Notes: generated from the sequence alone by a model not told the origin. A stretch of DNA of 64,000 nt from Staphylococcus hyicus (GCF_000816085.1 NZ_CP008747.1:2170001-2234000), one strand, 5' to 3'. Numbered from the stretch's first letter, positions 1 to 10,403 are shown. Translations and numbers: made by a program.

Positions 1-48
1 ATATAATGTGATACACGTTTTGATGACGTATACTTTACTTTGATACAT

Positions 49-699
49 TTATGCCGTTCTTTCAGCGAAAATGACATTTGCATTTTGATAACTTAAAATG
101 ATTGTTTGATTTTCATATTTAATTTCAAGCATTTCATTCGTTTCGTCTTTATTAACGATTTCAATCGTGTCACCCATTTGTATTGATTTACTTGAAAGAT
201 AAATTAATAGTTCTGTTTTGTCTCTGATGCGTTTTATAATCACTTTATCCCCTGCTTCGAAATCAATTAAGGGTGTCTTGTAACGTTCTTCAAAGTCATG
301 CCCTCTTGGAATCATGCCGCCGTGTGGACACGTCTCAGGATATTGAAGCAACTCATCTAAGCGCTCCACAAAAAGACTCGATACACGATGTTCTAATACT
401 TCTGCTTCCGCGTGTACTTCCTCCCATGTGTAATTCATCACTTCGATTAAAAACAATTCAATTAAACGGTGTCTCTTAATAATATCTAGTGTTGCTGAAA
501 CGCCTTTTTCAGAAAGTTTTACGCCTTTATAGGGCTTTGTTTCAACAAAACCTTCTTTTTCTAACCTCCCCACCATTTCACTTACTGATGGCGGTTTTAT
601 ATTCAGAAACTGAGAGAGCGTTTTATTAGAAACATAATGCGTTTTTCCGTCGTGACTCAGTATCGCTTTAAGATAATCCTCTTTTTCCTCAGTTAACAT
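49..699 (-). CDS. mntR: DtxR-family manganese-responsive repressor
   Basis: A 216-residue cytoplasmic regulator. It has an N-terminal winged helix (about 1-70, including the stretch IKPPSVSEMVGRLEKEG typical of DtxR/MntR recognition helices), a metal-binding and dimerisation segment (HRLIELFLIEVMNYTWEEVHAEAEVLEH, about 77-104, quoted here only as the run of H/E ligands around H77, E98, E102 and H104) and a C-terminal SH3/FeoA-like domain (about 145-210). ATG at 699 follows a good Shine-Dalgarno sequence. It is divergent from mntABC with an operator-like palindrome between them, so repression of Mn import by metal-bound MntR is the natural inference. The C-terminal domain makes it longer than the Bacillus MntR. 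Confidence 0.9.
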   Translation of the reverse strand: MLTEEKEDYLKAILSHDGKTHYVSNKTLSQFLNIKPPSVSEMVGRLEKEGFVETKPYKGVKLSEKGVSATLDIIKRHRLIELFLIEVMNYTWEEVHAEAEVLEHRVSSLFVERLDELLQYPETCPHGGMIPRGHDFEERYKTPLIDFEAGDKVIIKRIRDKTELLIYLSSKSIQMGDTIEIVNKDETNEMLEIKYENQTIILSYQNANVIFAERTA

Positions 700-745
700 A
701 TTTTCACCTCTTAAAAAGATTCACTTTATTGTATCACGAAACATC

Positions 746-796
746 TTGACTTTGACAGATTTCATTCTATAATATAAATTTATTAGGGTTACCTAA
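746..796 (+). promoter_or_regulatory. mntABC promoter with MntR-type operator
   Basis: A TTGACT box at 746-751 and TATAAT at 768-773 are separated by 16 bp. Just downstream, 783-796 reads TTAGGGTTACCTAA, an inverted repeat (TTAGG/CCTAA) like DtxR/MntR operators. It would cover the region just after the transcription start. The assignment to MntR is inferred from its position next to mntR and the transporter genes. Confidence 0.7.
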
Positions 797-819
797 ATTA
801 CTTAAAAGGTTGTGTTAAA

Positions 820-1599
820 ATGATTGAAATTAACAACTTAAACCTTACCCTTCAACATAAGCATGTACTTAAAAACATTTCATTAAAGTTACCGTTAAAT
901 GGTGAAATTATAGGTATCATGGGCCCCAACGGTAGCGGTAAGTCTACTTTAGTTAAAGCTTTAGTAGGAGAGTTGCAATATAAAGGAACGATCACTTTAA
1001 ATGGTAAACCATTAAGTCATCTCAAACGTCATGTCGCTTACGTCCCTCAAAAAATGGCTTTAGACCTTGATTTTCCAATTGATGTTGAATCTCTAGTGTT
1101 ATCAGGGTGCTATGGAGAAATTGGGTGGTTTAAGCGTGTACCGCAACAAAAACGCCAACAATGTCATTTATTATTACAAGAATTAGAACTATTCGATTTG
1201 CGAAAACGTCCACTTCATACATTAAGTGGTGGACAATTACAACGTGTCATATTAGCACGTACTTTGATGCGCACACATGATGTATATATTTTAGATGAAC
1301 CATTTGTAGGGATAGATTTTAAAAGTGAAAAGATGATTATTCAAAAATTAAACGCCCTCAAAAAGGAAGGCAAACTCATTATCATCGTTCATCACGATTT
1401 ATCTACTGCATCAGATTACTTTGATCGTGTCTTGTTGCTCAATCAAAGCGTTCAATTTTTCGGTCCGACAAAAGACGTATTAATTCCATCAAATATTGAG
1501 CAAACATTCCTAGCATCATTGCATGTAAATGACTCTACTACACTTATGAATCAACGAAAGGAGCAATCAAACAATGGAATTCCTACAACATCTCGTTGA
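820..1599 (+). CDS. mntA: Manganese ABC transporter ATP-binding protein
   Basis: A 259-residue ABC ATPase that powers Mn2+ import. The Walker A motif GPNGSGKST is near residue 34, followed by the Q-loop, the signature LSGGQLQRV near residue 140, Walker B VYILDEP and the switch histidine in IIVHHD. In staphylococcal naming mntA is the ATPase, mntB the permease and mntC the lipoprotein. The 3' end overlaps mntB by 26 bp, which indicates translational coupling. The first gene of the operon is preceded by the predicted MntR-controlled promoter. Confidence 0.93.
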   Translation: MIEINNLNLTLQHKHVLKNISLKLPLNGEIIGIMGPNGSGKSTLVKALVGELQYKGTITLNGKPLSHLKRHVAYVPQKMALDLDFPIDVESLVLSGCYGEIGWFKRVPQQKRQQCHLLLQELELFDLRKRPLHTLSGGQLQRVILARTLMRTHDVYILDEPFVGIDFKSEKMIIQKLNALKKEGKLIIIVHHDLSTASDYFDRVLLLNQSVQFFGPTKDVLIPSNIEQTFLASLHVNDSTTLMNQRKEQSNNGIPTTSR

Positions 1600-2413
1600 T
1601 TATCCGTTTTTAACACGTGCGCTACTTACAGCAATTCTTGTTGGTGCAGTATGTGGTATAGTGGGCTGTTTCATATTACTGAGAGGTCTATCTTTAATGG
1701 GAGATGCAATGAGTCACGCTGTACTGCCAGGTGTAGCAGTATCATTTTTACTCAATATCCCTATGTTTATCGGTGCTTTAGTGACAGGTGTTTTTAGCAG
1801 CTTATGTATTGGTTATATTTCAGACACAACCAAAACTAAGAAAGATGCAGCTATTGGTATAATATTCACCACTTTTCTTGCGACAGGTATTATTTTAATA
1901 AGTGCGATTCAATCTACAACTGATTTATATCATATTTTATTTGGCAATATATTAGCCATTACAGATGACGCATTCTATACCACACTCTGGATTAGTTTGT
2001 GTGTCATTGGCGTCATCCTTTTACTCTATCGCCCGTTAAAAATTTCAACGTTCGATCCAATATTTAGCAGAATGAATGGTATACCTACACGATTCATTCA
2101 TTATTTAGTGATGTTACTTTTAGCACTTGTTATCGTTACCAGTGTCCAAACTGTAGGTGTTATTTTAGTTGTCGCATTACTCATCACACCAGCATCAACG
2201 GCATATCTCATTGCTAACAAACTGTCCACGATGCTCATCATTTCATGTATATGTAGCATGATTAGTGCGACATTTGGCATATATTTTAGTTTCCAACTGA
2301 ATTTACCAAGTGGTGCTGTTATTGTCCTTATCGCCGCTACACTTTACGCATTGAGTCTTATTTACATCAAAATCAAATCAAAATTACTTAAAGGAGCTGT
2401 TCATACATCATGA
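1574..2413 (+). CDS. mntB: Manganese ABC transporter permease
   Basis: A 279-residue integral membrane protein of the ABC-3 (MntB/ZnuB) family with about eight hydrophobic segments. The conserved stretch near residues 40-60 (LRGLSLMGDAMSHAVLPG) is the family hallmark at the first cytoplasmic loop. It overlaps mntA upstream and mntC downstream (4-bp ATGA). It forms the Mn2+ channel with MntA bound on the inside and MntC delivering the metal. Confidence 0.93.
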   Translation: MEFLQHLVDYPFLTRALLTAILVGAVCGIVGCFILLRGLSLMGDAMSHAVLPGVAVSFLLNIPMFIGALVTGVFSSLCIGYISDTTKTKKDAAIGIIFTTFLATGIILISAIQSTTDLYHILFGNILAITDDAFYTTLWISLCVIGVILLLYRPLKISTFDPIFSRMNGIPTRFIHYLVMLLLALVIVTSVQTVGVILVVALLITPASTAYLIANKLSTMLIISCICSMISATFGIYFSFQLNLPSGAVIVLIAATLYALSLIYIKIKSKLLKGAVHTS

Positions 2414-3327
2414 TTAAGCGAATTATTACCCTCTTACTTGTTGCAATCATGCTTACTGCCTGTGGTTTTGGCAAAAGCGAAAAACAAAACAAACTCAAAG
2501 TAGTGACGACAAACTCTATACTTTATGATATGACTAAAAACGTTGCTGGTGACCATGCGGAAATACATAGTATCGTCCCAATTGGTCAAGACCCACATGA
2601 ATATGAAATCAAACCTCAAGATATTAAAGCGTTGGCGGATGCAGACGTAGTCATTTATAATGGTTTCAATTTAGAAAGTGGAAATGGTTGGTTTGAAAAA
2701 GCTTTAAAAGAAGCGAACAAATCCCTAAAAGATAAAAATGTTATTCAAGCGTCCGAAAACGTAGAGCCTATTTATTTAAATGGTAACGAAAAATCAGATG
2801 CACATATCGATCCTCATGCATGGTTAAGCTTAGGCAACGGTATTAAATACGTTGAGCGCATTCAACAAGGTTTAGAAGCGGCAGATAAAGATCATAAGAA
2901 AGATTATCAAAAACAAGGCGATAAGTATTTATCAGAACTTAAATCATTAAATGAAAAAAGTCATAATCAATTCCAAGATATTCCTAAAGATAAACGTGTC
3001 ATGATTACAAGTGAAGGTGCATTTAAATACTTCGCAAAACAATATGATATTAAAGCTGGTTTTATTTGGGAAATCAATACAGAAAACCAAGGTACCCCTC
3101 AACAAATGAAACAAGCCATTGATTTTGTAAAAGCAAATCATATGAAACACTTGCTTCAAGAAACAAGTGTGAGTGACAAAGCAATGAAACGTTTAAGTGG
3201 AGATACTGGTGCAAAAATTTATGGAACAGTCTATACAGATTCCATTGGTAAAAAAGGTACCGACGGAGATTCCTACTACAAGATGATGGCTTCAAATATT
3301 AAAACCATTCACGATAGTATGAAATAA
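2410..3327 (+). CDS. mntC: Manganese-binding lipoprotein
   Basis: A 305-residue cluster A-I (ZnuA/PsaA-type) solute-binding protein anchored by a lipid. The lipobox LTAC puts the modified cysteine near residue 18. Metal ligands typical of the family are visible: His in PIGQDPHEYE, His in HIDPHAWLS, Glu in TSEGAFKYF and a late Asp in YTDSIG. It overlaps mntB by 4 bp and closes the operon. In S. aureus its orthologue is a surface antigen and Mn chaperone, and the same role is expected here. Confidence 0.93.
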   Translation: MIKRIITLLLVAIMLTACGFGKSEKQNKLKVVTTNSILYDMTKNVAGDHAEIHSIVPIGQDPHEYEIKPQDIKALADADVVIYNGFNLESGNGWFEKALKEANKSLKDKNVIQASENVEPIYLNGNEKSDAHIDPHAWLSLGNGIKYVERIQQGLEAADKDHKKDYQKQGDKYLSELKSLNEKSHNQFQDIPKDKRVMITSEGAFKYFAKQYDIKAGFIWEINTENQGTPQQMKQAIDFVKANHMKHLLQETSVSDKAMKRLSGDTGAKIYGTVYTDSIGKKGTDGDSYYKMMASNIKTIHDSMK

Positions 3328-3620
3328 AAAAGGGACTGGGACATAAATCATTAAACCTATGATCGTCCCTAACGCCTCGCTTTTCTAGGCGCCTTACCTC
3401 AACTAATTTTGAGAGCAAAAATCTCTTAGATTTTTGCTCTCAAAATGGATTTTCGGTTGCGGCTAAATGCCTCAGAAGTCTCGGCTAAGGGATCAATCAC
3501 AATTCATCATAGTGTCCATCACTAAGACTAAATCAATAATAGCCAACAAAGTTCATGTATAAATGAATTTTGTTGGCTTATTTTTAATTAACAGGTCTGC
3601 TATGTCCCAGCCACTTTTTT
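3326..3620. repeat. Intergenic inverted-repeat element with internal hairpins (copy A)
   Basis: The whole gap after mntC is a structured element. TGGGACATA at 3337-3345 and TATGTCCCA at 3601-3609 are perfect 9-bp inverted ends, and the similarity extends to about 20 bp outward. Inside lies an 18-bp perfect stem with a 5-nt loop (3406-3446). A second hairpin at 3541-3578 has arms AGCCAACAAA and TTTGTTGGCT. Related sequence occurs at 32605-32757. No reading frame is apparent. It may double as the mntC and mnhG terminator. Confidence 0.8.
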
Positions 3621-3637
3621 TGACTTAAAATTCATAT

Positions 3638-4081
3638 TTAATCCTCATCCAAACGTGAATACACTTCTTTTCGACGTTTCGCGCGTTTTTCCACTCTGAT
3701 TTGACGTTTAGCTTCTGCATCTAAATCGGCTTTATTTAAATCGGCATCACTTTCATTTGTAACATGTTTTTGATACATGTATGCCCCAGTACGATAAGCT
3801 GCACGTGAAATTAAATGCCCGCCTACCGGTGATGTGATATTAATAAAAACGAGCGCTAAAAGTGTACGAACACTGACATAACCTTGTTCAAATATAAAAT
3901 AGATAAACACACCTACCAACGTTAATAGCACAGCAAGTGTTGACGCTTTTGTGGCAGCATGAATACGTAGAAACACATCTTGAAATCGGACTAATCCTAT
4001 TGCGCTGATCAATGCAATAATACTCCCAGCAAATACTAAAAAAGCAGCGAATAGTTTAATGATGTCGTTTATTGTTTCCAT
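3638..4081 (-). CDS. mnhG2: Mrp-type cation/proton antiporter subunit G (mnh2 type)
   Basis: A 147-residue membrane protein with three hydrophobic segments in the first 110 residues (FRVQD-like [15 protein letters not shown], about 30-45) and a long basic tail. The tail and length fit the second staphylococcal Mnh operon (MnhG2), because MnhG1 is shorter. The second ATG (4081) is chosen because a GGGGGG Shine-Dalgarno run lies 10 nt upstream of it but only 1-2 nt from the first ATG. It is the last gene of the operon and is required for assembly of the seven-subunit complex. Confidence 0.88.
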   Translation of the reverse strand: METINDIIKLFAAFLVFAGSIIALISAIGLVRFQDVFLRIHAATKASTLAVLLTLVGVFIYFIFEQGYVSVRTLLALVFINITSPVGGHLISRAAYRTGAYMYQKHVTNESDADLNKADLDAEAKRQIRVEKRAKRRKEVYSRLDED

Positions 4082-4358
4082 TAAACACATTCCCCCCTTC
4101 TATAAAGCGAGAAATGGTCACAGAACTTAAAAATGAAATAATCGCTATCAAAACAACTGAATCTAAAAACGAAAACGTTTTGAATAATAAACTCAGCACA
4201 CCCACTGTAGACATTAATATCGCACTTATCGCATCGAAGGCTACAACGCGGTCTGCTGTCGTTGGCCCCTTAATTAAACGAAACAACACAACAACAAGTG
4301 ATATCGCAAAAATGATTAATGCGCCGGATAATAGTAACTCTGTCATTGCTGAAATCAT
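4056..4358 (-). CDS. mnhF2: Antiporter subunit F
   Basis: A 100-residue MrpF-family protein with three membrane helices and the family motif [16 protein letters not shown] near residues 27-42. It overlaps mnhE by 4 bp and mnhG by 26 bp. The length equals that of S. aureus MnhF2. It is a structural subunit of the multisubunit Na+/H+ (or K+/H+) antiporter in the cell membrane. Confidence 0.92.
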   Translation of the reverse strand: MISAMTELLLSGALIIFAISLVVVLFRLIKGPTTADRVVAFDAISAILMSTVGVLSLLFKTFSFLDSVVLIAIISFLSSVTISRFIEGGNVFNGNNKRHH

Positions 4359-4837
4359 TTCGTCACCTCCACGATAAGTTCCTCATATTTTTTAATACTT
4401 CTTAATAATTGTTTTTTCTCTTTAGTCGTAATATCAATCGCATGAATGAGAAATACATTCGGATTGCGATTCACTCGAATAATGGTGGAGCCAGGGGTAA
4501 TAATAATGAGTATCGTTAAGAATGTAATTTCCCAATCTGTATCTAATTTTGTTTCATAAGAGACAAGCCCTGGATCCATTTTGTGCGTTTTAAACAGTAC
4601 ATAATTCACAATTGAAAATGTAGATGTTACAAGTTGATAAAGATATGTTATTAAAAATTTAAACGATACCCAAAGCTTTTTAGGATAAAATTCTTGATCA
4701 AAAAACTTATGCAGTAAATAAATGATAACCAACCCAATCATGTAACCTACTGCAAATGTAGTAAACTTAAAGGCATCTTCATCTTGAAAAAGAACCCAAA
4801 GCATTGCAATCATGATGTTTAAGGCGATTTGTCTCAC
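4355..4837 (-). CDS. mnhE2: Antiporter subunit E
   Basis: A 160-residue MrpE-family membrane subunit. The start is GTG at 4837, overlapping the mnhD stop as GTGA, with AGGTGAT about 9 nt upstream. Two N-terminal helices precede a cytoplasmic domain with the typical [13 protein letters not shown] sequence (about 112-124). The length matches MnhE2. Translation is probably coupled to mnhD. Confidence 0.92.
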   Translation of the reverse strand: MRQIALNIMIAMLWVLFQDEDAFKFTTFAVGYMIGLVIIYLLHKFFDQEFYPKKLWVSFKFLITYLYQLVTSTFSIVNYVLFKTHKMDPGLVSYETKLDTDWEITFLTILIIITPGSTIIRVNRNPNVFLIHAIDITTKEKKQLLRSIKKYEELIVEVTK

Positions 4838-6336
4838 TTCACATCACCTCTCAACTCAGGATTCACCATTTTAATATATTGGTGGACATTCATATTCATC
4901 GCAGTGGCTTGCTCTGTCACATGCACAATCACTGGTGCAGCCAAACCTATTAATAAAACCATCCACGTCATAACCATAATAATGCGTTTGCGGACTGGTC
5001 GAATCGGATGAAACTGAATTTCGGCACCTTTATCCGCATTACCAGCATACATATAGAAAAACACTCTAAACAAACTATACATACCTACAAGACTTGTTAT
5101 AATCATTAATGTTAATCCGACATAATGATGGTGTTCGATTGCCCCCATGAAAATAAATAATTTCCCAGGAAATCCACTGAATGGTGGCACGCCACCTATA
5201 GCAAGCGTGACTACAATTAATGCAATCCCTAACCAAGGTTCTTTTTTCGCTAAGCCCTTCAAATGACGATATTGTCGATAACCGGTCGTATATACAATAA
5301 TTCCTATGACAAAAAACAATAAGGCTTTCACTACAATATCATTCACTAAATAAAACACCGCACCATTTACACCATGTACAGTATGTGTGCCCAACCCTAA
5401 TATCACAAATCCGATAGACAATACGACTTGATACGCAGCGATTTTCTTTATATCTTTGTAAGCCACAGTACCTATTGCACCGATAATCATGGTAATACAA
5501 GCCATCGTAACTAATAACGGTTCCGTGACATCGTTACTTTGATTAAAAATCAATGTAAAAAAGCGTATAAGTGCATAAGCGCCTACTTTTGTCATAAGGG
5601 AGGCAAATAACGCGGCAAGCTCTGTATTTAAAACAGCATAGGCTTTAGGAAGCCACATGAATAATACTAACGATGCTTTAGAACCAAACGCGACGATAAA
5701 TGACATTGCTACTAAGTGAATCGCCGTTGGATCTTCAAGTTCGTGAATACGCATCGCAATGTGGGTATAATTTAATGTACCAAGTTGACGATATAACAAT
5801 CCAATACCAATTAAAAAGATCCATGATCCTATAACGTTTAATACGACATAAATAATACTTGCACGCAATTGCTCGACCGATTGACCTAGCGTAATCAGCA
5901 CAAACGATGCGAGTAGCATAATTTCAAACATTACGTATAAGTTAAATAAATCCGCAGTTAAAAAAGAACCTACCACGCCCACTGTTAAAAATAAAATAAA
6001 TGATGGTAAATAATAACGATTCGCGCGTTTTTCTCCTCGCCCAAAACCAAATCCTATAATCATAAATACTACGAAGTGTGTAGTTGTCACGAGTAATAAA
6101 CTTAATGAATCTCCAACATATTGTATCCCAAACGGCGCAGACCATCCAGAAAAATCTAATGTGATGGGTTTATGCTTCGTCACATAAATTAACATCACTA
6201 AAGATGAGATGAACGACGCAAATACAATCACTAAAGAAAAGATACGTGACAATTTTACTTGTTTATTTAACATCACTAAAATTAATGCGCCAACAAGAGG
6301 TAATAAAAAAGGAATCGCTAACATGTTATCATTCAT
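4834..6336 (-). CDS. mnhD2: Antiporter subunit D (proton-translocating)
   Basis: A 500-residue NuoN/MrpD-like protein with about 14 membrane helices. It contains the antiporter-type conserved region ([17 protein letters not shown] with a membrane glutamate, and [20 protein letters not shown]). ATG 6336 was preferred over the GTG at 6348 because AGGTGG lies 8 nt upstream of it. It overlaps mnhC by 8 bp. MrpA and MrpD are the ion-translocating subunits of the complex. Confidence 0.93.
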   Translation of the reverse strand: MNDNMLAIPFLLPLVGALILVMLNKQVKLSRIFSLVIVFASFISSLVMLIYVTKHKPITLDFSGWSAPFGIQYVGDSLSLLLVTTTHFVVFMIIGFGFGRGEKRANRYYLPSFILFLTVGVVGSFLTADLFNLYVMFEIMLLASFVLITLGQSVEQLRASIIYVVLNVIGSWIFLIGIGLLYRQLGTLNYTHIAMRIHELEDPTAIHLVAMSFIVAFGSKASLVLFMWLPKAYAVLNTELAALFASLMTKVGAYALIRFFTLIFNQSNDVTEPLLVTMACITMIIGAIGTVAYKDIKKIAAYQVVLSIGFVILGLGTHTVHGVNGAVFYLVNDIVVKALLFFVIGIIVYTTGYRQYRHLKGLAKKEPWLGIALIVVTLAIGGVPPFSGFPGKLFIFMGAIEHHHYVGLTLMIITSLVGMYSLFRVFFYMYAGNADKGAEIQFHPIRPVRKRIIMVMTWMVLLIGLAAPVIVHVTEQATAMNMNVHQYIKMVNPELRGDVK

Positions 6337-6673
6337 CTTCTTCACCACCTGTTAATACATTAATTTCATCTTCTTTCGTCACCTTAAAAGTACGATACAC
6401 TAACACGAGTAAAAATGCTGTAATCGCAAAGCCGATGACAATTGCGGTTAGTACAATAGCTTGTAGTAATGGGTCTACGAATTCCTCTTTCCCTGTAACA
6501 ATTAACGGTTCCGTTTTATTCGCAGTATATTCACCCATACTCATAATAATAAGGTTGCCAGCATGTGTGAAAATGGCTATACCAATCACAATGCGTATTA
6601 AATTTTTAGAAAGTATCATATAGGTGGCAATAAAAACCAAAAATCCTATCGTGAGGAGTAATATAATATTCAT
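6329..6673 (-). CDS. mnhC2: Antiporter subunit C
   Basis: A 114-residue NuoK-like subunit with three transmembrane helices and an acidic C-terminal tail ending GGEEDE. It overlaps mnhB by 4 bp. Its size equals S. aureus MnhC2. The glycine-rich and conserved polar residues of the helices ([21 protein letters not shown]) fit the MrpC/NuoK family. Confidence 0.93.
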   Translation of the reverse strand: MNIILLLTIGFLVFIATYMILSKNLIRIVIGIAIFTHAGNLIIMSMGEYTANKTEPLIVTGKEEFVDPLLQAIVLTAIVIGFAITAFLLVLVYRTFKVTKEDEINVLTGGEEDE

Positions 6674-7095
6674 GATCTCCCCCCACTCAATGATAAAATC
6701 GTAGTCACAACAACACCAACGACACTTAATGTAATGCCCGCTTCAAACAATGTAATCGTTGAAAGGTGCACTTCACCAAAATATGGAAATTCAAAATATG
6801 CATCTGCTTGATACAAAATATTTTTACCAAAAAACACAGGAACCAGCGCTGTCGCAAGCGATATAAAAGCGCCAAATATCATCAACCTTCTAAAATCTAT
6901 AGGTAAAGCTTCAATGACACGTTGCACATCAAACGCCAAAAACATCAAAATGAAAGCAGAGCTCAAAATTAATCCTGCAATAAAACCGCCACCAGGATTG
7001 TTATGACCCGCAAAAAAGAGATAAAATCCGAAAGTCAAAATGATAAAAACGACAATACGTGTAACGGTTTTTAAAACTAAGTCATTCTCTTTCAT
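6670..7095 (-). CDS. mnhB2: Antiporter subunit B
   Basis: A 141-residue MrpB-family subunit with four hydrophobic helices and the family signature around [19 protein letters not shown] (about 29-47). It overlaps mnhA by 14 bp and mnhC by 4 bp, so the operon is translated in a coupled way. The length fits MnhB2. Confidence 0.93.
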   Translation of the reverse strand: MKENDLVLKTVTRIVVFIILTFGFYLFFAGHNNPGGGFIAGLILSSAFILMFLAFDVQRVIEALPIDFRRLMIFGAFISLATALVPVFFGKNILYQADAYFEFPYFGEVHLSTITLFEAGITLSVVGVVVTTILSLSGGRS

Positions 7096-9466
7096 CTTGT
7101 CCCCTCCGATCTCTAAAGTTTAGTAATGTATAAATACCGAGTCCTGCAATAATCAACACAAGTCCTTCTGCCATCGTATCTAGAGATCTAAAATCCCCTA
7201 ATATCGCATTCACAACATTTTTACCACCTGATTTTTCATAGGCATCATGATAAAACACTGAAATCGTTTCTAAAGCACTTGCTTGTTGAATCATAAACAC
7301 AAAACCTACAACAGTTAATGCAGTAATTAAAGATACTATGATTTTTACTGATTCTCTTTTCATATTGAACGTACCACGTGGAATATTTGGCAACCTTGAA
7401 AAACTAACGATAAAAAGAACCGTTGTTATCGTTTCTGTCACGAGTTGTGTTAATGCTAAATCTGGTGCACGCATTAAAATGAAGAATAATGCAACAGCGT
7501 AACCAATCCCCCCCGTGAGAATAACCATCGTAAGACGTTGACGAATAAAAATTAAGGCAAAACCGATGACAATGACAGTGATTAATAAAAGAACATGAAA
7601 AATATGATATTCTGTCACATCAATACGATACATTTCAGGTATGCCAACGCGAATCAAACCCAACACATTAATACCAAAATAAATTAGCAACGTGAGTATA
7701 AGATAAAAATTAAGACGATTATTCATCAATGTTCGTAAACCGTAACCAGAATATGTTTCGAAAGACATGTATGATTTTTGGTAGATAATTAGACTTGACC
7801 ACCGGCTTTCTTTCGACTGAATCCATGGTCTCCAATTTATAAACAAAACACTTAGCAAACCTAGCACAATCACGCCAACACTCATCATTAATGGTATCGT
7901 CACACCGTGCCATTGAGTTAGTGTAGGCACATACGTTACAACTGATCGTGTTGAGACGATGGTTGTAAATGCCGCTTTTAAAATAGTATCTCCAATCAAC
8001 TGAGGCATTATAAAAATGAGCGGTAAGCTTGTTGCAGTCACCACAGCTGGCAAAATAAAGAATTTAGACTCGTGAATCACTTTATTTATTTTCATGTTTC
8101 CAAAAAATGTTGCTTTCATCATATTTAATGAATAAATAAATGTGCATACGCTAGCGATAAATCCGATTAGCGTCATGACAACTGTCAATATCAAATTAAA
8201 GTCTTTCAATTGATATGCATGCACAAGTCCTTCAAAAAACATTTCTTTACTTATAAAACCATTTAATAATGGGACACCTGCCATCGATAACGATGCTAAC
8301 ATCATAACTGTCATCGTTATCGGCAATACAGCTTTTAGCCCCCCGAGTTCACGAATGTCACGTGTACCTGTTTCATGGTCGATTAATCCTACACCCATAA
8401 ATAAAGTCCCCTTAAATAGGGCATGATTGAACAAATGAAATATCGCTGCAAATAAAATATAGGCATACACCTCAATGGTCGTAGAATGCGTTGCAGTGGC
8501 GATACCGCTACCAAGGCCCACCATCGCAGTAATCATGCCAAGTTGGCTTATTGTTGAATACGCTAAAATACTTTTAAGATCATATTGACGAATGGCTGTT
8601 ATCGCACCATAGAGCATCGTTATTAGCCCGATACATGTCACCACATAAATGTAAAACGTACTTTGACCTAATATAGGTGTAAAACGTAACAATAGAAATA
8701 TACCTGCTTTTACCATCGTTGCTGAATGTAAATACGCACTTACAGGAGTTGGCGCTGCCATCGCGCGTGGAAGCCAGAAGTGAAATGGCCATTGCGCTGA
8801 CTTCGTAAATGCACCGAGTAAGAACATCAAAACAATCGGAATAAAGAGCGTATGAGATGCAATCACATGCCTTTGTTCAATGAGTTCAGTAATTGTGTTT
8901 GTACCTGTTACCACATAAAGCATGAGAAAACCAACCAACATGGCCAATCCACCAAATACAGTAATCATAAAAGAAGTGACAGCCCCACGTTGACTCTCCG
9001 ATTTATCAAACCAATAACTAATTAATAAAAAAGATGACACACTTGTTAATTCCCAAAAGACATACAATAAAATTGTGTTGTTCGAAAGTACAATCCCTAA
9101 CATACTCAACATAAAGAGAATTAAATACATGTAAAAACGGGGCAAATCATTATGTTTATACGATAAGTATTGTGTTGCGTAGAAAAAAACAACAATACCA
9201 ATAACAGTGATTAATAATCCAAAAAATAAGCTTAAGCCATCAAGTCTAAAATCAACATTAATATCATATGCAGGTAACCAATTGAACGTGAACGTCAAAT
9301 ATTGATGACTGAGAACCCTTGGAATGTGTATGATAAAAAAAAGTGCAGCTACAATAGGTGCTAATAATGCGATATAACCTGGCCACTGTTTAAAATTTCG
9401 TTTGTTCATCAATGACAAAACCATAATCATAAATATTAAAAACAACATTAATTCTATAATCTGCAT
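7082..9466 (-). CDS. mnhA2: Antiporter subunit A (largest subunit)
   Basis: A 794-residue NuoL/MrpA-like protein with roughly 20 membrane segments. The N-terminal two-thirds is the proton-channel domain (the [18 protein letters not shown] region, [30 protein letters not shown] with its conserved His/Lys), and the C-terminal part is the MrpA-specific extension ([17 protein letters not shown]). GGAGG precedes the ATG. It is the first antiporter gene, 23 bp behind the recombinase-like gene on the same strand. Confidence 0.94.
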   Translation of the reverse strand: MQIIELMLFLIFMIMVLSLMNKRNFKQWPGYIALLAPIVAALFFIIHIPRVLSHQYLTFTFNWLPAYDINVDFRLDGLSLFFGLLITVIGIVVFFYATQYLSYKHNDLPRFYMYLILFMLSMLGIVLSNNTILLYVFWELTSVSSFLLISYWFDKSESQRGAVTSFMITVFGGLAMLVGFLMLYVVTGTNTITELIEQRHVIASHTLFIPIVLMFLLGAFTKSAQWPFHFWLPRAMAAPTPVSAYLHSATMVKAGIFLLLRFTPILGQSTFYIYVVTCIGLITMLYGAITAIRQYDLKSILAYSTISQLGMITAMVGLGSGIATATHSTTIEVYAYILFAAIFHLFNHALFKGTLFMGVGLIDHETGTRDIRELGGLKAVLPITMTVMMLASLSMAGVPLLNGFISKEMFFEGLVHAYQLKDFNLILTVVMTLIGFIASVCTFIYSLNMMKATFFGNMKINKVIHESKFFILPAVVTATSLPLIFIMPQLIGDTILKAAFTTIVSTRSVVTYVPTLTQWHGVTIPLMMSVGVIVLGLLSVLFINWRPWIQSKESRWSSLIIYQKSYMSFETYSGYGLRTLMNNRLNFYLILTLLIYFGINVLGLIRVGIPEMYRIDVTEYHIFHVLLLITVIVIGFALIFIRQRLTMVILTGGIGYAVALFFILMRAPDLALTQLVTETITTVLFIVSFSRLPNIPRGTFNMKRESVKIIVSLITALTVVGFVFMIQQASALETISVFYHDAYEKSGGKNVVNAILGDFRSLDTMAEGLVLIIAGLGIYTLLNFRDRRGQDERE

Positions 9467-9489
9467 AACTCACCCTCCTTTGTTTAAAG

Positions 9490-10041
9490 TTATAAATTTA
9501 AAGCAATAGTAGTATTAATCTCTTTTTTCGTAATACCAATAAATTTCATCGTTTCATAAGACGTTTGATGTCCTAAATACTTTTGAATAATTGAAATAGA
9601 TACCCCAGAACGATACGTATGATAAGCAAACGTCTTACGTAATGTTGTTAAACCAATATGTTCAATACCTACTCTTGTCGCTGCTGCATTTATAATCCGA
9701 TACGCTTGTTGGCGACTTAATCCCTTCTTAGTACGCTTCGATTGGAATAGTAAATCTTCATGTCCCAATTTTTCCTCATCAACATACCACTTCAATTCAT
9801 TCCTTAACTTTTCAGGTATAATGACTCGAATATCTTCAGCGGCACTCGCTACCCACACGTGAACGATTTCATCATGTTCATTAAAAACATCATTCACCGA
9901 AAGATTAAGAAGTTCATTTAATTTAATCCCTGTATGGATTGCAAATTTAAATAATAAGTAATCTCGCATCGATTGACTTTGTAAATAAACATACATTTTA
10001 TGAATATCAGATTTATCTCTAATGGGATCTACAAAATTCAC
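9490..10041 (-). CDS. Tyrosine-recombinase-like protein with substituted catalytic residues
   Basis: A 183-residue protein covering only a phage-integrase catalytic domain. Aligning by family motifs gives TGIKLNELLNL where TGLRxSELLxL is usual, so the first catalytic Arg is Lys40. TTLRKTF stands in for HxLRHTF, so the His is Thr132 while Arg135 is kept. His158 in LGH is present. The nucleophilic Tyr nine residues later is Phe167 (codon at 9541-9543). It is therefore unlikely to cut DNA. A similar gene precedes mnh2 in S. aureus (recollection), so it is probably a domesticated DNA-binding protein co-transcribed with the antiporter. Confidence 0.75.
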   Translation of the reverse strand: MNFVDPIRDKSDIHKMYVYLQSQSMRDYLLFKFAIHTGIKLNELLNLSVNDVFNEHDEIVHVWVASAAEDIRVIIPEKLRNELKWYVDEEKLGHEDLLFQSKRTKKGLSRQQAYRIINAAATRVGIEHIGLTTLRKTFAYHTYRSGVSISIIQKYLGHQTSYETMKFIGITKKEINTTIALNL

Positions 10042-10064
10042 CTTTCACACCTCATTTAATGTTT

Positions 10065-10094
10065 CTTATACCATAATATAATATATTTTTGTAA
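10065..10094 (-). promoter_or_regulatory. Candidate promoter for the recombinase-like gene and mnh operon
   Basis: On the minus strand TTACAA (10089-10094) and TATAAG (10065-10070) lie 18 bp apart. They sit just upstream of the recombinase-like gene, whose coding region runs into mnhA with a 23-bp gap. It is a plausible but not strong vegetative promoter. Confidence 0.4.
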
Positions 10095-10184
10095 CATTAA
10101 AGGGTTGAGTTCAAATTTTTCAAAAAAGTTTTGACCTTTTTCCGCATTTTAAACGATATATATAGTGAAAGGAGGTCAGAAAAT

Positions 10185-10388
10185 ATGAATCATTCAAATT
10201 TAACACTCATTCTGACACAAACCACTTTATCTCAGGAGGGCAAAGCGACTAAAATGAGTCGACGTTTTAATCAAATTAAATCATCTGCCACGGCTCAAGA
10301 GTTGCTTTCTTTTGCAAAAGCAATTGAGGCATTGACTGGAGAACACTATGACACCATTGAAACTGTGAAAACAGAACAAATTGGTTAA
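10185..10388 (+). CDS. Small DUF1659 protein
   Basis: A 67-residue protein of the DUF1659 family. The ATG at 10185 is preceded by a near-perfect AGGAGGT, so the in-frame start 54 bp upstream is rejected. The sequence is polar and helical (RRFNQIKSSATAQELLSFAKAIEAL) with no membrane segment. It is paired with a DUF2922 gene 15 bp downstream, a common Firmicute pairing. The function is unknown. TTGACC at 10131-10136 with GATATA 18 bp later is a possible promoter. Confidence 0.75.
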   Translation: MNHSNLTLILTQTTLSQEGKATKMSRRFNQIKSSATAQELLSFAKAIEALTGEHYDTIETVKTEQIG

Positions 10389-10403
10389 TTGAGGAGGACC
10401 ATC

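Noticed and set aside
9490..10041. Prophage or integrative element ending at the recombinase gene
   Set aside because: No att-like repeats, phage genes or composition shift surround it. The neighbours are core genes.
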